Of a stretch of DNA of 64,000 nucleotides, positions 44,432-53,862 are shown piece after piece. The position numbers and the translations under genes were made by a program. Numbering within the stretch: position 1 is the stretch's first letter; every line of letters starts with the position of its first letter. Source of the stretch: Rhodospirillales bacterium BBD 1991-14 (GTDB lineage Bacteria; Pseudomonadota; Alphaproteobacteria; Kiloniellales; Kiloniellaceae); NCBI GenBank assembly GCA_001657395.1, contig LYSY01000004.1, positions 310,001 to 374,000 on the forward strand. The letters run 5' to 3'. A model generated the notes under the pieces. The model saw only the letters and a list, made by a program, of their open reading frames with translations, had not been told where the DNA came from and ran no database searches.

Positions 44432-45154
44432 ATGCCGGCCATGTCGACCACGCAAGCGGAACAGCCAGAGGCCATCAGCCTCACCACGGCGCTGGTTGTC
44501 GATGATCATCCGCTGTTCTGCGAAGCCCTTTCCATGACCCTGAAGTCGGCGGTCCGGGTCGGCAAGATCGTGACGGCCGAGCGGCTGGAAGATGCCATCG
44601 CCCTGATCCGCGACGGGCTGATGCCCGATGTCGTGTTGCTCGACCTCAATCTTCCCGATGTCAACGGGCTCGACGGTCTGGTGCGGCTGAAGACCGCTGC
44701 CGTGGAGGTACCGATCATCGTCGTGTCTTCGCTCGCGGAAAACCGCATCGTCGGCTCGGCCATCCAGGCCGGCGCCTCCGGCTTCGTGCCGAAGCACAGC
44801 CAACGCGATGTCTTTCTGCGCGCTTTTTCGGAGATCTGGTCCGGCAAGGTCTACCTGCCGGAGGGTTTCGTCCCCGTGGAGCGCGATGCGGCCGCGCCGC
44901 TTTCCGCCGAGGAAGACGCGATCCAGCGCCTCACCCAGTTGACGCCGCAGCAGGCACGCATCCTTCAGTGCGTCTGTGAGGGAAAGCTAAACAAGCAAAT
45001 CGCCTTCGATCTCTCGATCGCCGAGACCACCGTGAAGGCCCATGTGACGGCTATTTTGCGGAAATTGGGTGTGCAAAGCCGGACTCAGGCGGTTTTGCTG
45101 GCGCAGAACGCGCATTTCGCAAAGCTCTTGCAGGACAACAACAAGGTCACCTAA
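44432..45154 (+). CDS. LuxR/NarL-type response regulator (ErdR/AgmR-like)
   Basis: This 240-residue two-component regulator has a receiver domain (residues about 18-135) with VVDDH and the phospho-acceptor D71 in VVLLDLNLPD. A C-terminal LuxR helix-turn-helix (about 165-230) has LTPQQARILQCVCEGKLNKQIAFDLSIAETTVKAHV. Regulators of this type (ErdR, AgmR/ErbR) control PQQ-dependent ethanol oxidation in pseudomonads. The position directly after the dehydrogenase and before a FIST protein and a hybrid kinase suggests that it activates the alcohol-oxidation genes of the island. An upstream GTCTTTAG (from 44344) may be a self-binding site. Confidence 0.87.
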   Translation: MPAMSTTQAEQPEAISLTTALVVDDHPLFCEALSMTLKSAVRVGKIVTAERLEDAIALIRDGLMPDVVLLDLNLPDVNGLDGLVRLKTAAVEVPIIVVSSLAENRIVGSAIQAGASGFVPKHSQRDVFLRAFSEIWSGKVYLPEGFVPVERDAAAPLSAEEDAIQRLTQLTPQQARILQCVCEGKLNKQIAFDLSIAETTVKAHVTAILRKLGVQSRTQAVLLAQNAHFAKLLQDNNKVT

Positions 45155-45199
45155 CCTACCCCCAAAGAAGAAACGAAGAACGTTTTCTGGGGAGGTCAT

Positions 45200-46381
45200 A
45201 TGGACGCACCGGTCTTGCCGCCGGCGGCCGAGACGCGTGTGCCGAGTGTCGTGAAGACCGCCCATGCGTCGGCCCAGGATCCTCGTGAAGGACTGGCTGC
45301 GCTTGCCCGGGAGATGGGCGGCGAGGATCTGAGTCTTGTCGTCCTTTTCGTCTCGCCCAGCGGCGATTTGCCGGCCATTGCAGCGGAGGCGGCGGCGGTC
45401 TTCGGCGCCACCCCTGTCATCGGCTGCTCCACGGCCGGGGAGATCTCGCCGCGCGGCTACACGGAGGGCGAGATCGTCGCCGTGGGCTTTCCCAGCAGCC
45501 ACTTCGTCGCGCTCATCCAGTTCATTGCCGACCTCAAGGCTATGGTGCGCAAGGATGTGGTCCGCTCCACGGTGAAGCTGCGGGGCGAACTGGCACGCGT
45601 GGCGCCCCAGTGGACGTCCGAGTTCGCCTTTCTCATGGTCGACGGTCTTTCCCTGCTGGAGGATCAACTGGTGTCCGCGCTCAGCACGGCGCTGGGGCCG
45701 ACGCCGCTGTTCGGCGGCTCCGCCGGCGACGGCCTGGACTTCAAGCAGACCTTCGTGATTCACGAGGGGCGCGTCCATCGCGATGCCGCCGTTCTGGCGC
45801 TGATCCGCACGGACTGCGCCATCAAGGTTTTCAACTTCGATCACCTGACGCCGACCGAGCGCAAGATGGTGGTCACGGAAGCCGACCCGGAGCGTCGTGT
45901 CGTGCGCGAGATCAACGGCGAGCCGGCGGCGCGCGAGTATGCCAGGCTCCTCGGCATGGACCCCGAGCAACTCTCGCCCTTTATCTTTGCCGCCCATCCC
46001 GTGGTGGTGAAGGTCGGCGGCAAGCACCACGTGCGGGCGATCCAGAAGGTCGAGCCCAATGGCGATCTGACGTTCTTCTCCGCCATCGACGAGGGCCTAG
46101 TGCTGACTCTTGCAGATCCGCGCGATATCGCCCGCGACCTGGATGCCGCGCTCGGCGATCTGGCGCTGCGCAGCCGCCCCCATGCGATCATCGCCTGCGA
46201 CTGCATCCTGAGGCGCGTGGAGGCGGAGCAGAAACAGGCGATCCGCGCGCTCTCCGGCATTCTCTCGGCCAACAAGGTGGTCGGCTTCAGCACCTATGGC
46301 GAGCAGCTCAACTCCGTCCATGTCAACCAGACCATGACGGGGATCGCCATCTACGCGCCGCCCGGTGGGAAGGCGCCGTGA
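45200..46381 (+). CDS. FIST-domain sensory protein
   Basis: This 393-residue soluble protein has a FIST N domain (residues about 35-230: GATPVIGCSTAGEISPRGYTEGEIVAVGF; LFGGSAGDGLDF) and a FIST C domain (about 235-385: HAIIACDCILRRVEAEQKQ; GVLSANKVVGFSTYGEQLN-type ending). FIST modules are predicted ligand-binding sensors found with signalling proteins. GGGGAGGTCAT precedes the ATG, and the stop overlaps the GTG of the hybrid kinase gene. It probably binds a small ligand and modulates that kinase; the ligand is unknown. Confidence 0.9.
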   Translation: MDAPVLPPAAETRVPSVVKTAHASAQDPREGLAALAREMGGEDLSLVVLFVSPSGDLPAIAAEAAAVFGATPVIGCSTAGEISPRGYTEGEIVAVGFPSSHFVALIQFIADLKAMVRKDVVRSTVKLRGELARVAPQWTSEFAFLMVDGLSLLEDQLVSALSTALGPTPLFGGSAGDGLDFKQTFVIHEGRVHRDAAVLALIRTDCAIKVFNFDHLTPTERKMVVTEADPERRVVREINGEPAAREYARLLGMDPEQLSPFIFAAHPVVVKVGGKHHVRAIQKVEPNGDLTFFSAIDEGLVLTLADPRDIARDLDAALGDLALRSRPHAIIACDCILRRVEAEQKQAIRALSGILSANKVVGFSTYGEQLNSVHVNQTMTGIAIYAPPGGKAP

Positions 46382-48627
46382 CCGAGCCCTTCATCGATCC
46401 TGCCGACAGTCTGGAACAGCAGAACAGGAAGCTGCTGAAGATCACCTCGGTCCTGATGCGGCGGGTCGAGCAGGCCATCGATGACAGCGGCGCAGCCTAT
46501 GCCCATTTCCAGCGCGCCCTGATGCTGGAAGAAGAGGTTCAGGCAAGGACCTGGGATCTCGAACAGACCCTGGGGTTGCTCAACCAGTCGAATGCCGAGC
46601 TTTCGCGCGCCAACCGTGCGGCGGAGCGCGCCCGCCGCGACCTGTCGAACGCGCTCGAGGCGGTGCAGGAAGGCTTTGCGCTGTTCAACGCGGGCGATGT
46701 GATGGTGATGTGCAACAGCCGCTTCGGTATGCACATGCCGGATATCCGCGCCCAGCTCGCGCCCGGCCTGACGTTTCAGCGCTATGTCCAGCTTGTCAGT
46801 CAGAGCGCCCATCTGGCCCTGCCGGAGGGCGAGACCGCCGAGAGCTGGGCCGAGAAACGCAAACAGAAGCACAAGGAAAACCACGTAAACTTCAACGTCA
46901 GGATCACCGGCGACCGCTGGGTACAGGTCAGCGAGCACCGCACGCCGGACCAGGGGACGGCAATCCTTCAGACCGACGTGACGGACATGATCCGTCTGGA
47001 GCGCCAGGAACGCGAGAAGCTGCTGGACGATCAGGCCCGTCTTATCCGCGCCACGCTGGAGCATATCAATCAGGGTATCTGTATCTTCGACGGTCAGCAC
47101 CGCCTCGTCGGCTGGAACCGGCGTCTGGCGGCTCTTCTGAACCCGCCGATGCATCTGCTGCGGGTGGGCACCAGCTTTGACCGGCTTTTGGAACACTTCG
47201 GCCGCGATCTGGCTTTCGCGAAGGGGCAGTCCCTGCGGAGGGTGCGCGACTGGGTGCACCAGAATGGCAGCCGGCCGCCCCTTTCGCTGGAAGTGACGCG
47301 TCAGGAGAAGACGCATCTGGATGTCTTCGGTCAGGAGATGCCCGACAAGGGTTTCGTCATCAGCTTTACCGACGTGACCGGCGAGCGCGAGGCCATTGCG
47401 GCGCTCTCCGCGGTGAACGAAACGCTGGAGCAGCGCGTTCTTGACCGGACGCTGGCGCTGAAGGATGCGCTGGAGGTGGCCGAGCGGGCCAACGCCTCGA
47501 AATCGCGTTTCGTCGCCGCCGCAAGCCACGATCTGCTGCAGCCGCTGTCGGCGGCCAAGCTGTTCCTGTCCTCTCTTGCCAACATGGACCTCGACGAAGA
47601 GCCGCTCATCGTGACCCAGCGGATCGAGAGCGCGCTGAACAGCGTCGAGTCGATCCTGGCGGCCCTGCTGGACATCTCCAAACTGGATTCCGGCCAGGCC
47701 TCGGTGGAGCTTTCCACCTTCCCGATGAATCAGGTCCTGGCCCCGCTGCGCGACGAGTTTCAGCCGCTGGCCCGCAAGAAGGGTCTCGATCTGCGGGTGG
47801 TCGGCTGCGATGCGGTGGTGAAGAGCGACCCCTCCTATCTGCGCCGGATTCTGCAGAACCTGATCGCCAATGCGATCCGATACACGGTCTCTGGCAAGGT
47901 CCTGGTCGGCGCGCGCCGTCAGGGCAACGACCTCAGGGTCGAAGTCTGGGACACCGGGCCCGGCATTCCCGAGGACAAGCGGGAGACGATTTTCAAGGAG
48001 TTCCAGCGCCTGGAATCGGCCGGCCACGCCGGCGAGGGCGTGGGCCTTGGGCTGGCCATCGTCGAGCGGGCCTGCGCTCTGCTGGACCACCCCCTGCGCC
48101 TGCATTCGCGGGTCGGCGCTGGAACCGGGTTCACGGTGACTCTGCCCAGAAGCTGCGGCCCCGCGCGGCCGGAGGCTGCGCAGACGCCGGACGCGGCGGG
48201 CGAACAGGCCGGCGCTCATGTGATTGCGCTGGTGATCGAGAACGACAAGGACGTGCGCTGGGCGATGGCGACCCTGCTGGAAACCTGGGGTGTCAGTGTC
48301 TTCCATGTGCGCGATCAGGCAGAAGCGCTGACGCTTCTGCGGGAGGTCGGCGTGGCGCCGGATATTCTGCTCGTCGATTACCAGCTGGACAACGGCGAGA
48401 GCGGGCTGGATGCAATCGACGCGCTGCGCGCCGAGTTTGGCAAGCTGCCGGCCGCTCTCATAACCGCCAACCGCTCCGAAGAGCTGCGCAGGAGTTGTGA
48501 CACAAAGGGGATCGGCTATCTCAACAAGCCGATCAAGCCGGAGGAACTGCGTCACCTTCTTCAGGCACTTGGATCGCGTCCGGTCCCCGGGCTCCGCAGC
48601 GATCCAGGTCAGGACGCGGCGGAGTAG
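46378..48627 (+). CDS. PAS-containing hybrid sensor histidine kinase (ErcS'/NahK-like)
   Basis: This 749-residue cytoplasmic kinase starts at a GTG overlapping the FIST stop. The order is an N-terminal coiled coil (about residues 40-95), two PAS-like domains (about 95-210 and 220-340), a second coiled coil, a HisKA domain with the H-box ASHDLLQPLSAAKLF (His near 384), an HATPase domain (about 485-595; VWDTGPGIPED and GEGVGLGLAIV) and a C-terminal receiver (phospho-acceptor near 667 in LLVDYQLDNG). No membrane segment is seen. The HDLLQPL H-box is typical of the NahK/ErcS' group, which takes part in ethanol-oxidation control in Pseudomonas. Its partners are probably the FIST protein and the LuxR-type regulator upstream. 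Confidence 0.88.
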   Translation: MTEPFIDPADSLEQQNRKLLKITSVLMRRVEQAIDDSGAAYAHFQRALMLEEEVQARTWDLEQTLGLLNQSNAELSRANRAAERARRDLSNALEAVQEGFALFNAGDVMVMCNSRFGMHMPDIRAQLAPGLTFQRYVQLVSQSAHLALPEGETAESWAEKRKQKHKENHVNFNVRITGDRWVQVSEHRTPDQGTAILQTDVTDMIRLERQEREKLLDDQARLIRATLEHINQGICIFDGQHRLVGWNRRLAALLNPPMHLLRVGTSFDRLLEHFGRDLAFAKGQSLRRVRDWVHQNGSRPPLSLEVTRQEKTHLDVFGQEMPDKGFVISFTDVTGEREAIAALSAVNETLEQRVLDRTLALKDALEVAERANASKSRFVAAASHDLLQPLSAAKLFLSSLANMDLDEEPLIVTQRIESALNSVESILAALLDISKLDSGQASVELSTFPMNQVLAPLRDEFQPLARKKGLDLRVVGCDAVVKSDPSYLRRILQNLIANAIRYTVSGKVLVGARRQGNDLRVEVWDTGPGIPEDKRETIFKEFQRLESAGHAGEGVGLGLAIVERACALLDHPLRLHSRVGAGTGFTVTLPRSCGPARPEAAQTPDAAGEQAGAHVIALVIENDKDVRWAMATLLETWGVSVFHVRDQAEALTLLREVGVAPDILLVDYQLDNGESGLDAIDALRAEFGKLPAALITANRSEELRRSCDTKGIGYLNKPIKPEELRHLLQALGSRPVPGLRSDPGQDAAE

Positions 48628-48714
48628 GCGCCGGCTGCAAGGGCCTCGACTGGGGCACCTGGGCCCCCAAAACCAATTTGATCTCGCTCATTCCCAGCAA
48701 CGCCGGGCCGTGCG

Positions 48715-49890
48715 ATGAAACGGGTACAGCCTGCGGACCAGCCAAGAGGAGTGACCGCTTTGGATCGCGCCGCCGCCGAACCTGTCGATCGATCCGTCGT
48801 GATCCCCGCCGAGGGCCTCGACACCCTGATCGCCGCTCTGAGAGACGGGGGTTACCAGGTTTGGGGGACGCAGGAACGGGACGGCGCCCTGGCACTCGCA
48901 CCCCTTGCCGCGGCGGCGGATTTGCCCCGCGGGCGGGTCGAGGGGGCGGAGCCCGGCACGGTGCGGCTGACGGACGGGCCGCGCCCGGCGTTTTTCGATC
49001 ACACCCTGCCGATGCAGGGTCTGAAGCGCACGGTCTATCCGGCACACGAGCGCCTCTATGCCGCGGGGCAGGCGATGTCCCTTGAGGAAAATCCGGTCGA
49101 GGCGCCGCCCATCGCGGTGCTGGGCGTGCGCCCCTGCGATCTGGCCGCGCTCGACACCCTGACCGCCGTGTTCGAAGCCGGCCCCTTTGTCGACGACCGT
49201 TTTCGGCAGAGGCGCGAGGCCCTGTTCCTGGTGGCCGTCAACTGCATGCGGCCCGCGGCGACCTGCTTCTGCGCCTCCATGAACACGGGCCCGCGGGCCC
49301 AAGGCGGCTTTGACCTCGTCCTCGACGAAGTGATGGACGAGGACCGTCATGTTTTCGTTGTCGCCTCCGGCTCCGCGCGGGGCCGAGCCGTCCTTGATGC
49401 GCTGCCGGGTGAGGAGTCAGGACCGGCGGACCGCGAGGCCGCGCGGGCAGGCTCGCAGGCCTGCGCCGAGGCGCAGCGGCGGCGCATGCCCGATGGGGTC
49501 GCGGCCCTGCTGAAGCAGAGCTACGAAGACCCGCACTGGGCCAACGTGGCGGAGCGCTGCCTGAGCTGTGCGAACTGTACGCTGGTCTGTCCGACCTGCT
49601 TCTGCTCCACGGTGGAGGACCGCTCGTCCCTCGATGGGGCCGAGGCGGAGCGCTGGCGGCGCTGGGACAGCTGCTTCGGGCTCGATTTCAGCTATCTGCA
49701 CGGCGGCGCCGTGCGCACGGAAACCGCTTCGCGCTATCGCCAGTGGATGACCCACAAGCTGTCGCACTGGCATGACCAGTTCGGCATGTCCGGCTGCGTG
49801 GGCTGCGGGCGCTGCATCGGCTGGTGCCCGGTGGGAATCGACATCACGGCGGAGGCGCAGGCCCTGGCAGCATCAGAGCAGGCAGCCTGA
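48715..49890 (+). CDS. hydB: NiFe hydrogenase (group 3b-type) beta subunit, iron-sulfur protein
   Basis: This 391-residue protein has the N-terminal sulfhydrogenase-beta domain with GVRPCDLAALDTL and CMRPAATCFCASMNTGP. Two ferredoxin-type cluster motifs follow (CLSCANCTLVCPTCFC around residue 282; CVGCGRCIGWCPVGID around 361). In group 3b hydrogenases this subunit carries electrons between the hydrogenase and diaphorase modules. The ATG at 48715 has no strong ribosome binding site, so a nearby GTG is possible. It opens the hydrogenase operon, 87 bases after the hybrid kinase gene. Confidence 0.86.
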   Translation: MKRVQPADQPRGVTALDRAAAEPVDRSVVIPAEGLDTLIAALRDGGYQVWGTQERDGALALAPLAAAADLPRGRVEGAEPGTVRLTDGPRPAFFDHTLPMQGLKRTVYPAHERLYAAGQAMSLEENPVEAPPIAVLGVRPCDLAALDTLTAVFEAGPFVDDRFRQRREALFLVAVNCMRPAATCFCASMNTGPRAQGGFDLVLDEVMDEDRHVFVVASGSARGRAVLDALPGEESGPADREAARAGSQACAEAQRRRMPDGVAALLKQSYEDPHWANVAERCLSCANCTLVCPTCFCSTVEDRSSLDGAEAERWRRWDSCFGLDFSYLHGGAVRTETASRYRQWMTHKLSHWHDQFGMSGCVGCGRCIGWCPVGIDITAEAQALAASEQAA

Positions 49891-49910
49891 GCATATCGGA
49901 GGACCCTCCC

Positions 49911-50405
49911 ATGGCCGAGAGCCACATCCACTCCATGGCCGAGATTCTCGCGGCCCATCCCTGCTTTGCCGGTCTTGACCCGGCGATCACCGATCTCCTG
50001 GGGGGCTGCGCGGCGAACGTCCACTTCGCGGACGGCCGCTATCTCTTCAAGGCCGAGGAGTCGGCTGACACCTTTTACCTGCTGCGCGGCGGGGACGTGG
50101 CGCTGGAACTGCGGATGCCCGGGCGCGGCCGCCTGACGGTGCAGACGCTTCACCCCGGCCAGGTCGTCGGTGCCTCCTGGATTCTGCCCCCCTATCGCTG
50201 GCGTTTCGACGCGCGTGCGGTGGGCGATGTCCGGGCCACCGGCATTGATGCCGCCTGCCTGCGCGGAAAATGCGACGACGATCCCTCGACCGGCTATCAG
50301 GTGATGCAGCGCTTTCTGCCCATTGTGGCCGAGCGTCTGCAGACGACACGGCTGCGGCTGATCGATCTCTATGCGCCCCCGTCGGAGGTGGGGAACGCCC
50401 TATGA
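49911..50405 (+). CDS. Stand-alone cyclic-nucleotide-binding-domain protein in the hydrogenase operon
   Basis: This 164-residue protein consists of a cNMP-binding (CRP-like) beta-barrel, residues about 20-130 (HFADGRYLFKAEESADTFYLLRGGDVAL; HPGQVVGASWILPPYRWRFDARAV), and a short C-terminal helix. It lacks the CRP helix-turn-helix, so it is not a DNA-binding regulator. The phosphate-binding cassette looks degenerate (VGASWILPPYRW in place of GExxLxxxxRxA). The ribosome binding site CGGAGG precedes the ATG, and its stop overlaps the start of the gamma-subunit gene. It may be a regulatory subunit or assembly partner of the hydrogenase. Confidence 0.82.
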   Translation: MAESHIHSMAEILAAHPCFAGLDPAITDLLGGCAANVHFADGRYLFKAEESADTFYLLRGGDVALELRMPGRGRLTVQTLHPGQVVGASWILPPYRWRFDARAVGDVRATGIDAACLRGKCDDDPSTGYQVMQRFLPIVAERLQTTRLRLIDLYAPPSEVGNAL

Positions 50406-51265
50406 GCGACGCCCAGACCCTGGACCGCCCGCAGGCGGCGCAGAGCGGCGGCATGCTGCCCAGCATCTACGAAGTGCGCAGGCGGCGCCGGGAGCTTGCC
50501 GACTGCGTCACTCTGGAGATGGCGCCGCTCGAAGGCGCGCCGCTGTCCTTTGCGCCCGGCCAGTTCACCATGCTCTATGTTCATGGCATCGGCGAGATCG
50601 CGGTCAGCATTTCCGGCAATCCGGGTAACGGCGACGCGCTGGTGCAGACGGTGCGTTCTGTGGGTGCGGTTTCCAAGGCCGTCTGCAGCCTTGCGGAGGG
50701 CGAGCGGCTGGGCGTGCGTGGGCCCTTGGGCGTTCCCTGGCCTGTCGAGCAGGCCCTCGGAAAGCACCTGATGGTGGTTGCCGGCGGGCTCGGCTTGGCG
50801 CCGACCCGACCCATCATCTACTGGGCGCTTGCCAACCGCGACCGCCTGAAAAGCATCTCTGTGGTTTACGGCACCCGTGAGCCAGACCAGATTCTCTATG
50901 CGCCGCAGCTCCTGGGCTGGTCCAACACGGAGGGGCTGCAGGTCGGCATCACCGTCGACCGCGCCGGCGAGGACTGGACTGGCCGCGTCGGCGTGGTCAC
51001 CGAGCTGATCGCCCCGATGCTGCAGGACCCGGCGGAAACCGTGGCCATGCTCTGCGGACCGGAGATCATGATGCGCTTTGCCGCCGACGCCCTGGCAGAC
51101 GCCGGCGTCTCCCAGGACGATGTCTATCTGTCGCTGGAGCGCAACATGAAGTGCGGCATCGGTTGGTGCGGTCACTGCCAGTTGGGTCCGCACCTGCTGT
51201 GCCGCGACGGCCCGGTCTTCGCCTATCCGGCGGTGCGCGATCTCATGACGGTGTGGGAGCTCTAA
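50402..51265 (+). CDS. hydG: NiFe hydrogenase gamma subunit, FAD/NAD(P)H-binding diaphorase
   Basis: This 287-residue protein is of the dihydroorotate dehydrogenase electron-transfer/sulfhydrogenase gamma family. The FAD-binding barrel has [20 protein letters not shown], the NAD(P)-binding part has [17 protein letters not shown], and a C-terminal 2Fe-2S motif reads [12 protein letters not shown] with a fourth cysteine in LLCRDG. It exchanges electrons between NAD(P)H and the beta subunit. The start overlaps the stop of the cNMP-domain gene (ATGA). The stop is 2 bases before the small-subunit ATG. Confidence 0.9.
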   Translation: MSDAQTLDRPQAAQSGGMLPSIYEVRRRRRELADCVTLEMAPLEGAPLSFAPGQFTMLYVHGIGEIAVSISGNPGNGDALVQTVRSVGAVSKAVCSLAEGERLGVRGPLGVPWPVEQALGKHLMVVAGGLGLAPTRPIIYWALANRDRLKSISVVYGTREPDQILYAPQLLGWSNTEGLQVGITVDRAGEDWTGRVGVVTELIAPMLQDPAETVAMLCGPEIMMRFAADALADAGVSQDDVYLSLERNMKCGIGWCGHCQLGPHLLCRDGPVFAYPAVRDLMTVWEL

Positions 51266-51267
51266 CG

Positions 51268-52035
51268 ATGAAGCCCAGACTGGCGGTTTGGAAATTCTCG
51301 AGCTGCGACGGCTGCCAGCTCACGTTGCTCGACTGCGAGGACGAGCTGCTCGACATCGCCGAGGCCGTGGAGATCGCCTATTTCCTGGAGGCGACGCGCA
51401 CGACCCGGGCCGGCCCCTACGATGTGTCGCTGGTCGAGGGCTCGATCTCGACGGCCGACGAAATGGAGCGCATCCAGCAGATCCGCCGGGACAGCCGCAT
51501 CCTCATCACCATCGGCGCCTGCGCGACTGCCGGCGGCATCCAGGCGCTGCGCAACAGCCGCGACCACGACGCACTGCGCGCTTCGGTCTATCCCAGTCCG
51601 CAGTTCGTCGAGGCGCTCGCCACCTCGACGCCGATTGCCGATCACGTCGCGGTCGACTTCGAGCTGCGGGGCTGCCCCATAGACAAGGCCCAGCTTCTCG
51701 AAGCCATCACGGCTCTGCTGAAGGGCCGCAAGCCGGCGATCCCGGACTACAGCCAGTGCACCGAGTGCAAGCTGGCGGGGACGGCCTGCGTCATGGTCAC
51801 CAAGGGTATCCCCTGTCTGGGCCCGGTCACCCAGGGCGGCTGCGGCAACCTCTGTCCCCAGGTGGGCCGCGGCTGCTACGGCTGCTTTGGCCCCAAGGAA
51901 AACGCCAATACCGGGGCGCTGGTGGCTGAAATGGCGGCCCTGGGCGCCGACCGGCGCACCATCCGCGACCTCTTCGGTGGCTTCACCGCCGGTGCCCCGG
52001 CCTTTGCAGCGGAAAGAGAACGCCATGACGGATAA
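51268..52035 (+). CDS. hydD: NiFe hydrogenase small (delta) subunit
   Basis: This 255-residue small subunit has cysteine ligands of the proximal 4Fe-4S cluster ([14 protein letters not shown]13/C16; [18 protein letters not shown]) and further cysteine motifs for the medial and distal clusters ([32 protein letters not shown]). There is no signal peptide, so the enzyme is cytoplasmic, as expected for group 3. It overlaps the large-subunit gene by 11 bases. Confidence 0.92.
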   Translation: MKPRLAVWKFSSCDGCQLTLLDCEDELLDIAEAVEIAYFLEATRTTRAGPYDVSLVEGSISTADEMERIQQIRRDSRILITIGACATAGGIQALRNSRDHDALRASVYPSPQFVEALATSTPIADHVAVDFELRGCPIDKAQLLEAITALLKGRKPAIPDYSQCTECKLAGTACVMVTKGIPCLGPVTQGGCGNLCPQVGRGCYGCFGPKENANTGALVAEMAALGADRRTIRDLFGGFTAGAPAFAAERERHDG

Positions 52036-53332
52036 GGCAGCCGACGGCACGAGGACGATCCAGGTGGAGGCCCTCGCCCGCGTCGAGGGGGAGGGGCGCT
52101 TCAAGGTCCGCGTCGAAGGCGGCAAGGTGGTGCGCTCCGAGTTCAGCATCTTCGAGCCCCCGCGCTACTTTGAGGGGCTGCTGCGTGGACGCTCCTTCCA
52201 GGATGCGCCCGATGTGACCTCGCGGATCTGCGGGATCTGCCCCATCGCCTATATCATGGGGGCGAGCAAGGCCATGGAGGATGCGCTCGGCTGGGAGATT
52301 TCGCAGCCGATCGCCGATCTGCGCCGGCTGATCTACTGTGGCGAGTGGATTCAGAGCCATGTGCTGCACACCCACCTGCTGCATGCGCCGGACTTTCTGG
52401 GCCTGCAGGACTCCATGGAACTGGCGCAGTCCAACCGCAGCTTGGTCGAAAACGGCCTGCAGGCGAAGAAGGCCGGCAACCGCCTGATGGAGGTGATCGG
52501 CGGACGCAGCGTTCATCCGGTCAACACCCGCGTCGGCGGCTTCTACCGTGCCCCGGACAAGGAGGCAATCCACAGCTTGGTGCCCGAGCTGGAGGCTGCC
52601 GAGGCGATGTCCATTGCAGCGCTCGATGCCTTTTCCGGTTTCGACTTCCCCGACCTGGAGGTCGACTATCTCTTTGTCGCGCTCCGGCACGCCAGCGACT
52701 ATCCCATCACCGAGGGGCGGATCGTCTCTTCGGAGGGTCTCGACATCGGCGTCGCCGACTTCCCGGACCACTTCGAAGAGCATCAGGTCGCCCATTCCAA
52801 TGCCCTGCAGGGGGCGACCGTCGATGGCCGACCCTATCTGGTCGGGCCGCTCGCCCGCTTTAATCTCAATGCCGACCGCCTGCCGCCCGATATCCTGGCA
52901 CTGGCGGAGCGGGCGGGGCTCGCGCCGGGCTGCCGCAACCCTTTCAAGAGCCTGCTGGCACGGCAGGTTGAGACGATTTATGCCTTCCGCGAGGCGGCGC
53001 GCCTGGCCAAGGCCTACCAGCCGCCGGAGCCGAGCTTCGTCGAGGCGCCGCTGCGCGCGGGGACCGGCCATGGCATTACCGAGGCGCCGCGCGGCATCTG
53101 CTACCACCGCTATGAGGTCGCCGAGGATGGCAGCATCGTGTCCGCCACCATCGTGCCGCCGACCTCTCAGAACCAGCGCCAGATCGAGCTTGACCTGATC
53201 GGCACGGTGGAGCGCTTTCACAACCTCGACGATGACGACCTGCAGTGGCGCTGCGAGCAGACAATCCGCAATTACGATCCCTGCATCTCCTGCGCCACCC
53301 ACTTCCTGAAGCTGCATGTCGAGCGCGGCTGA
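52025..53332 (+). CDS. hydA: NiFe hydrogenase large (alpha) catalytic subunit
   Basis: This 435-residue catalytic subunit starts at the ATG at 52025. The four nickel-ligand cysteines are present: RICGICP (C69, C72) and DPCISCATH (C420, C423, followed by H426). Nine residues follow H426 and would be removed by the maturation protease encoded next. The family is group 3b (bidirectional, NADP-linked, sulfhydrogenase type), judged from subunit order and lack of a signal peptide. It can oxidise H2 to make NAD(P)H or evolve H2. The hyp maturation genes are not in this window. Confidence 0.93.
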   Translation: MTDKAADGTRTIQVEALARVEGEGRFKVRVEGGKVVRSEFSIFEPPRYFEGLLRGRSFQDAPDVTSRICGICPIAYIMGASKAMEDALGWEISQPIADLRRLIYCGEWIQSHVLHTHLLHAPDFLGLQDSMELAQSNRSLVENGLQAKKAGNRLMEVIGGRSVHPVNTRVGGFYRAPDKEAIHSLVPELEAAEAMSIAALDAFSGFDFPDLEVDYLFVALRHASDYPITEGRIVSSEGLDIGVADFPDHFEEHQVAHSNALQGATVDGRPYLVGPLARFNLNADRLPPDILALAERAGLAPGCRNPFKSLLARQVETIYAFREAARLAKAYQPPEPSFVEAPLRAGTGHGITEAPRGICYHRYEVAEDGSIVSATIVPPTSQNQRQIELDLIGTVERFHNLDDDDLQWRCEQTIRNYDPCISCATHFLKLHVERG

Positions 53333-53807
53333 CCGCGGTGCCTTCAGGGGGCTGCTGATCGGCCTCGGACACGCCGAACGCCAGGACGACGGGGTCGGCC
53401 CCTTCGTGGCGGAGCAGCTTCAGCGCCGGGGACTTCCCGCCGTTGTGCATGGCGGCGATGGCACGGCCCTCCTGGACCTTTGGGACGGGCAACCGGTCTG
53501 CGTGGTGGTGGATGCCATGGCAGCTCCCGGCGCGGAATCCGGCGCGCTCCGGGTTTTCACGGATTTTGAAGACCCCGGGTTTCAGCGGGCCGGGTTCGTG
53601 CACTCGACCCATCGCCTCGGTCTGCCCGAAGCGGTGGCCCTGGGGCGCACGCTGGGGCGGCTTCCGGGGCGTCTTGTCGTCATCGGCATAGCCGGGACCG
53701 CCTTCGGTTTTGGGCCGGCTCTGTCATCGCCGGTCAGGGCCGCGGCTGAAAGCCTGATCGGCCGGATTGCAGACGATGGCTTTTCTTTCGGCCATCCTCT
53801 GCGATAG
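53316..53807 (+). CDS. Hydrogenase maturation protease
   Basis: This 163-residue HycI/HyaD-type endopeptidase overlaps the end of the large-subunit gene by 17 bases. It has the family's N-terminal GLGHAERQDDGVGPFVAE (the metal-sensing Asp/Glu region), the middle CVVVDAMAAPGAESGALRVF, and a THRLGLPEAVALG segment with the conserved histidine. It cleaves the C-terminal peptide of the large subunit after nickel insertion. Its linkage to the hydrogenase genes shows it is dedicated to this enzyme. Confidence 0.9.
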   Translation: MSSAADRGAFRGLLIGLGHAERQDDGVGPFVAEQLQRRGLPAVVHGGDGTALLDLWDGQPVCVVVDAMAAPGAESGALRVFTDFEDPGFQRAGFVHSTHRLGLPEAVALGRTLGRLPGRLVVIGIAGTAFGFGPALSSPVRAAAESLIGRIADDGFSFGHPLR

Positions 53808-53862
53808 GCGGATCACAGTAAGGTTCGTGTTCCTGCGGCCGCAGTGAAGCGGCTGGGCAGGA

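Noticed and set aside
46351-48555. A 734-codon open frame on the minus strand opposite the hybrid kinase
   Set aside because: Its translation has no recognisable domain, while the plus strand encodes clear PAS, HisKA, HATPase and receiver motifs. It is a GC-driven shadow.
48678-48692. An FNR/FixK-type box upstream of the hydrogenase operon (TTGATCTCGCTCAT)
   Set aside because: Only the left half-site matches well; the right half fits three of five positions, which is not enough.
53834-53845. The 12-base palindrome CTGCGGCCGCAG between convergent genes
   Set aside because: It has no loop and no T-tract, and short GC palindromes are expected by chance in this composition.
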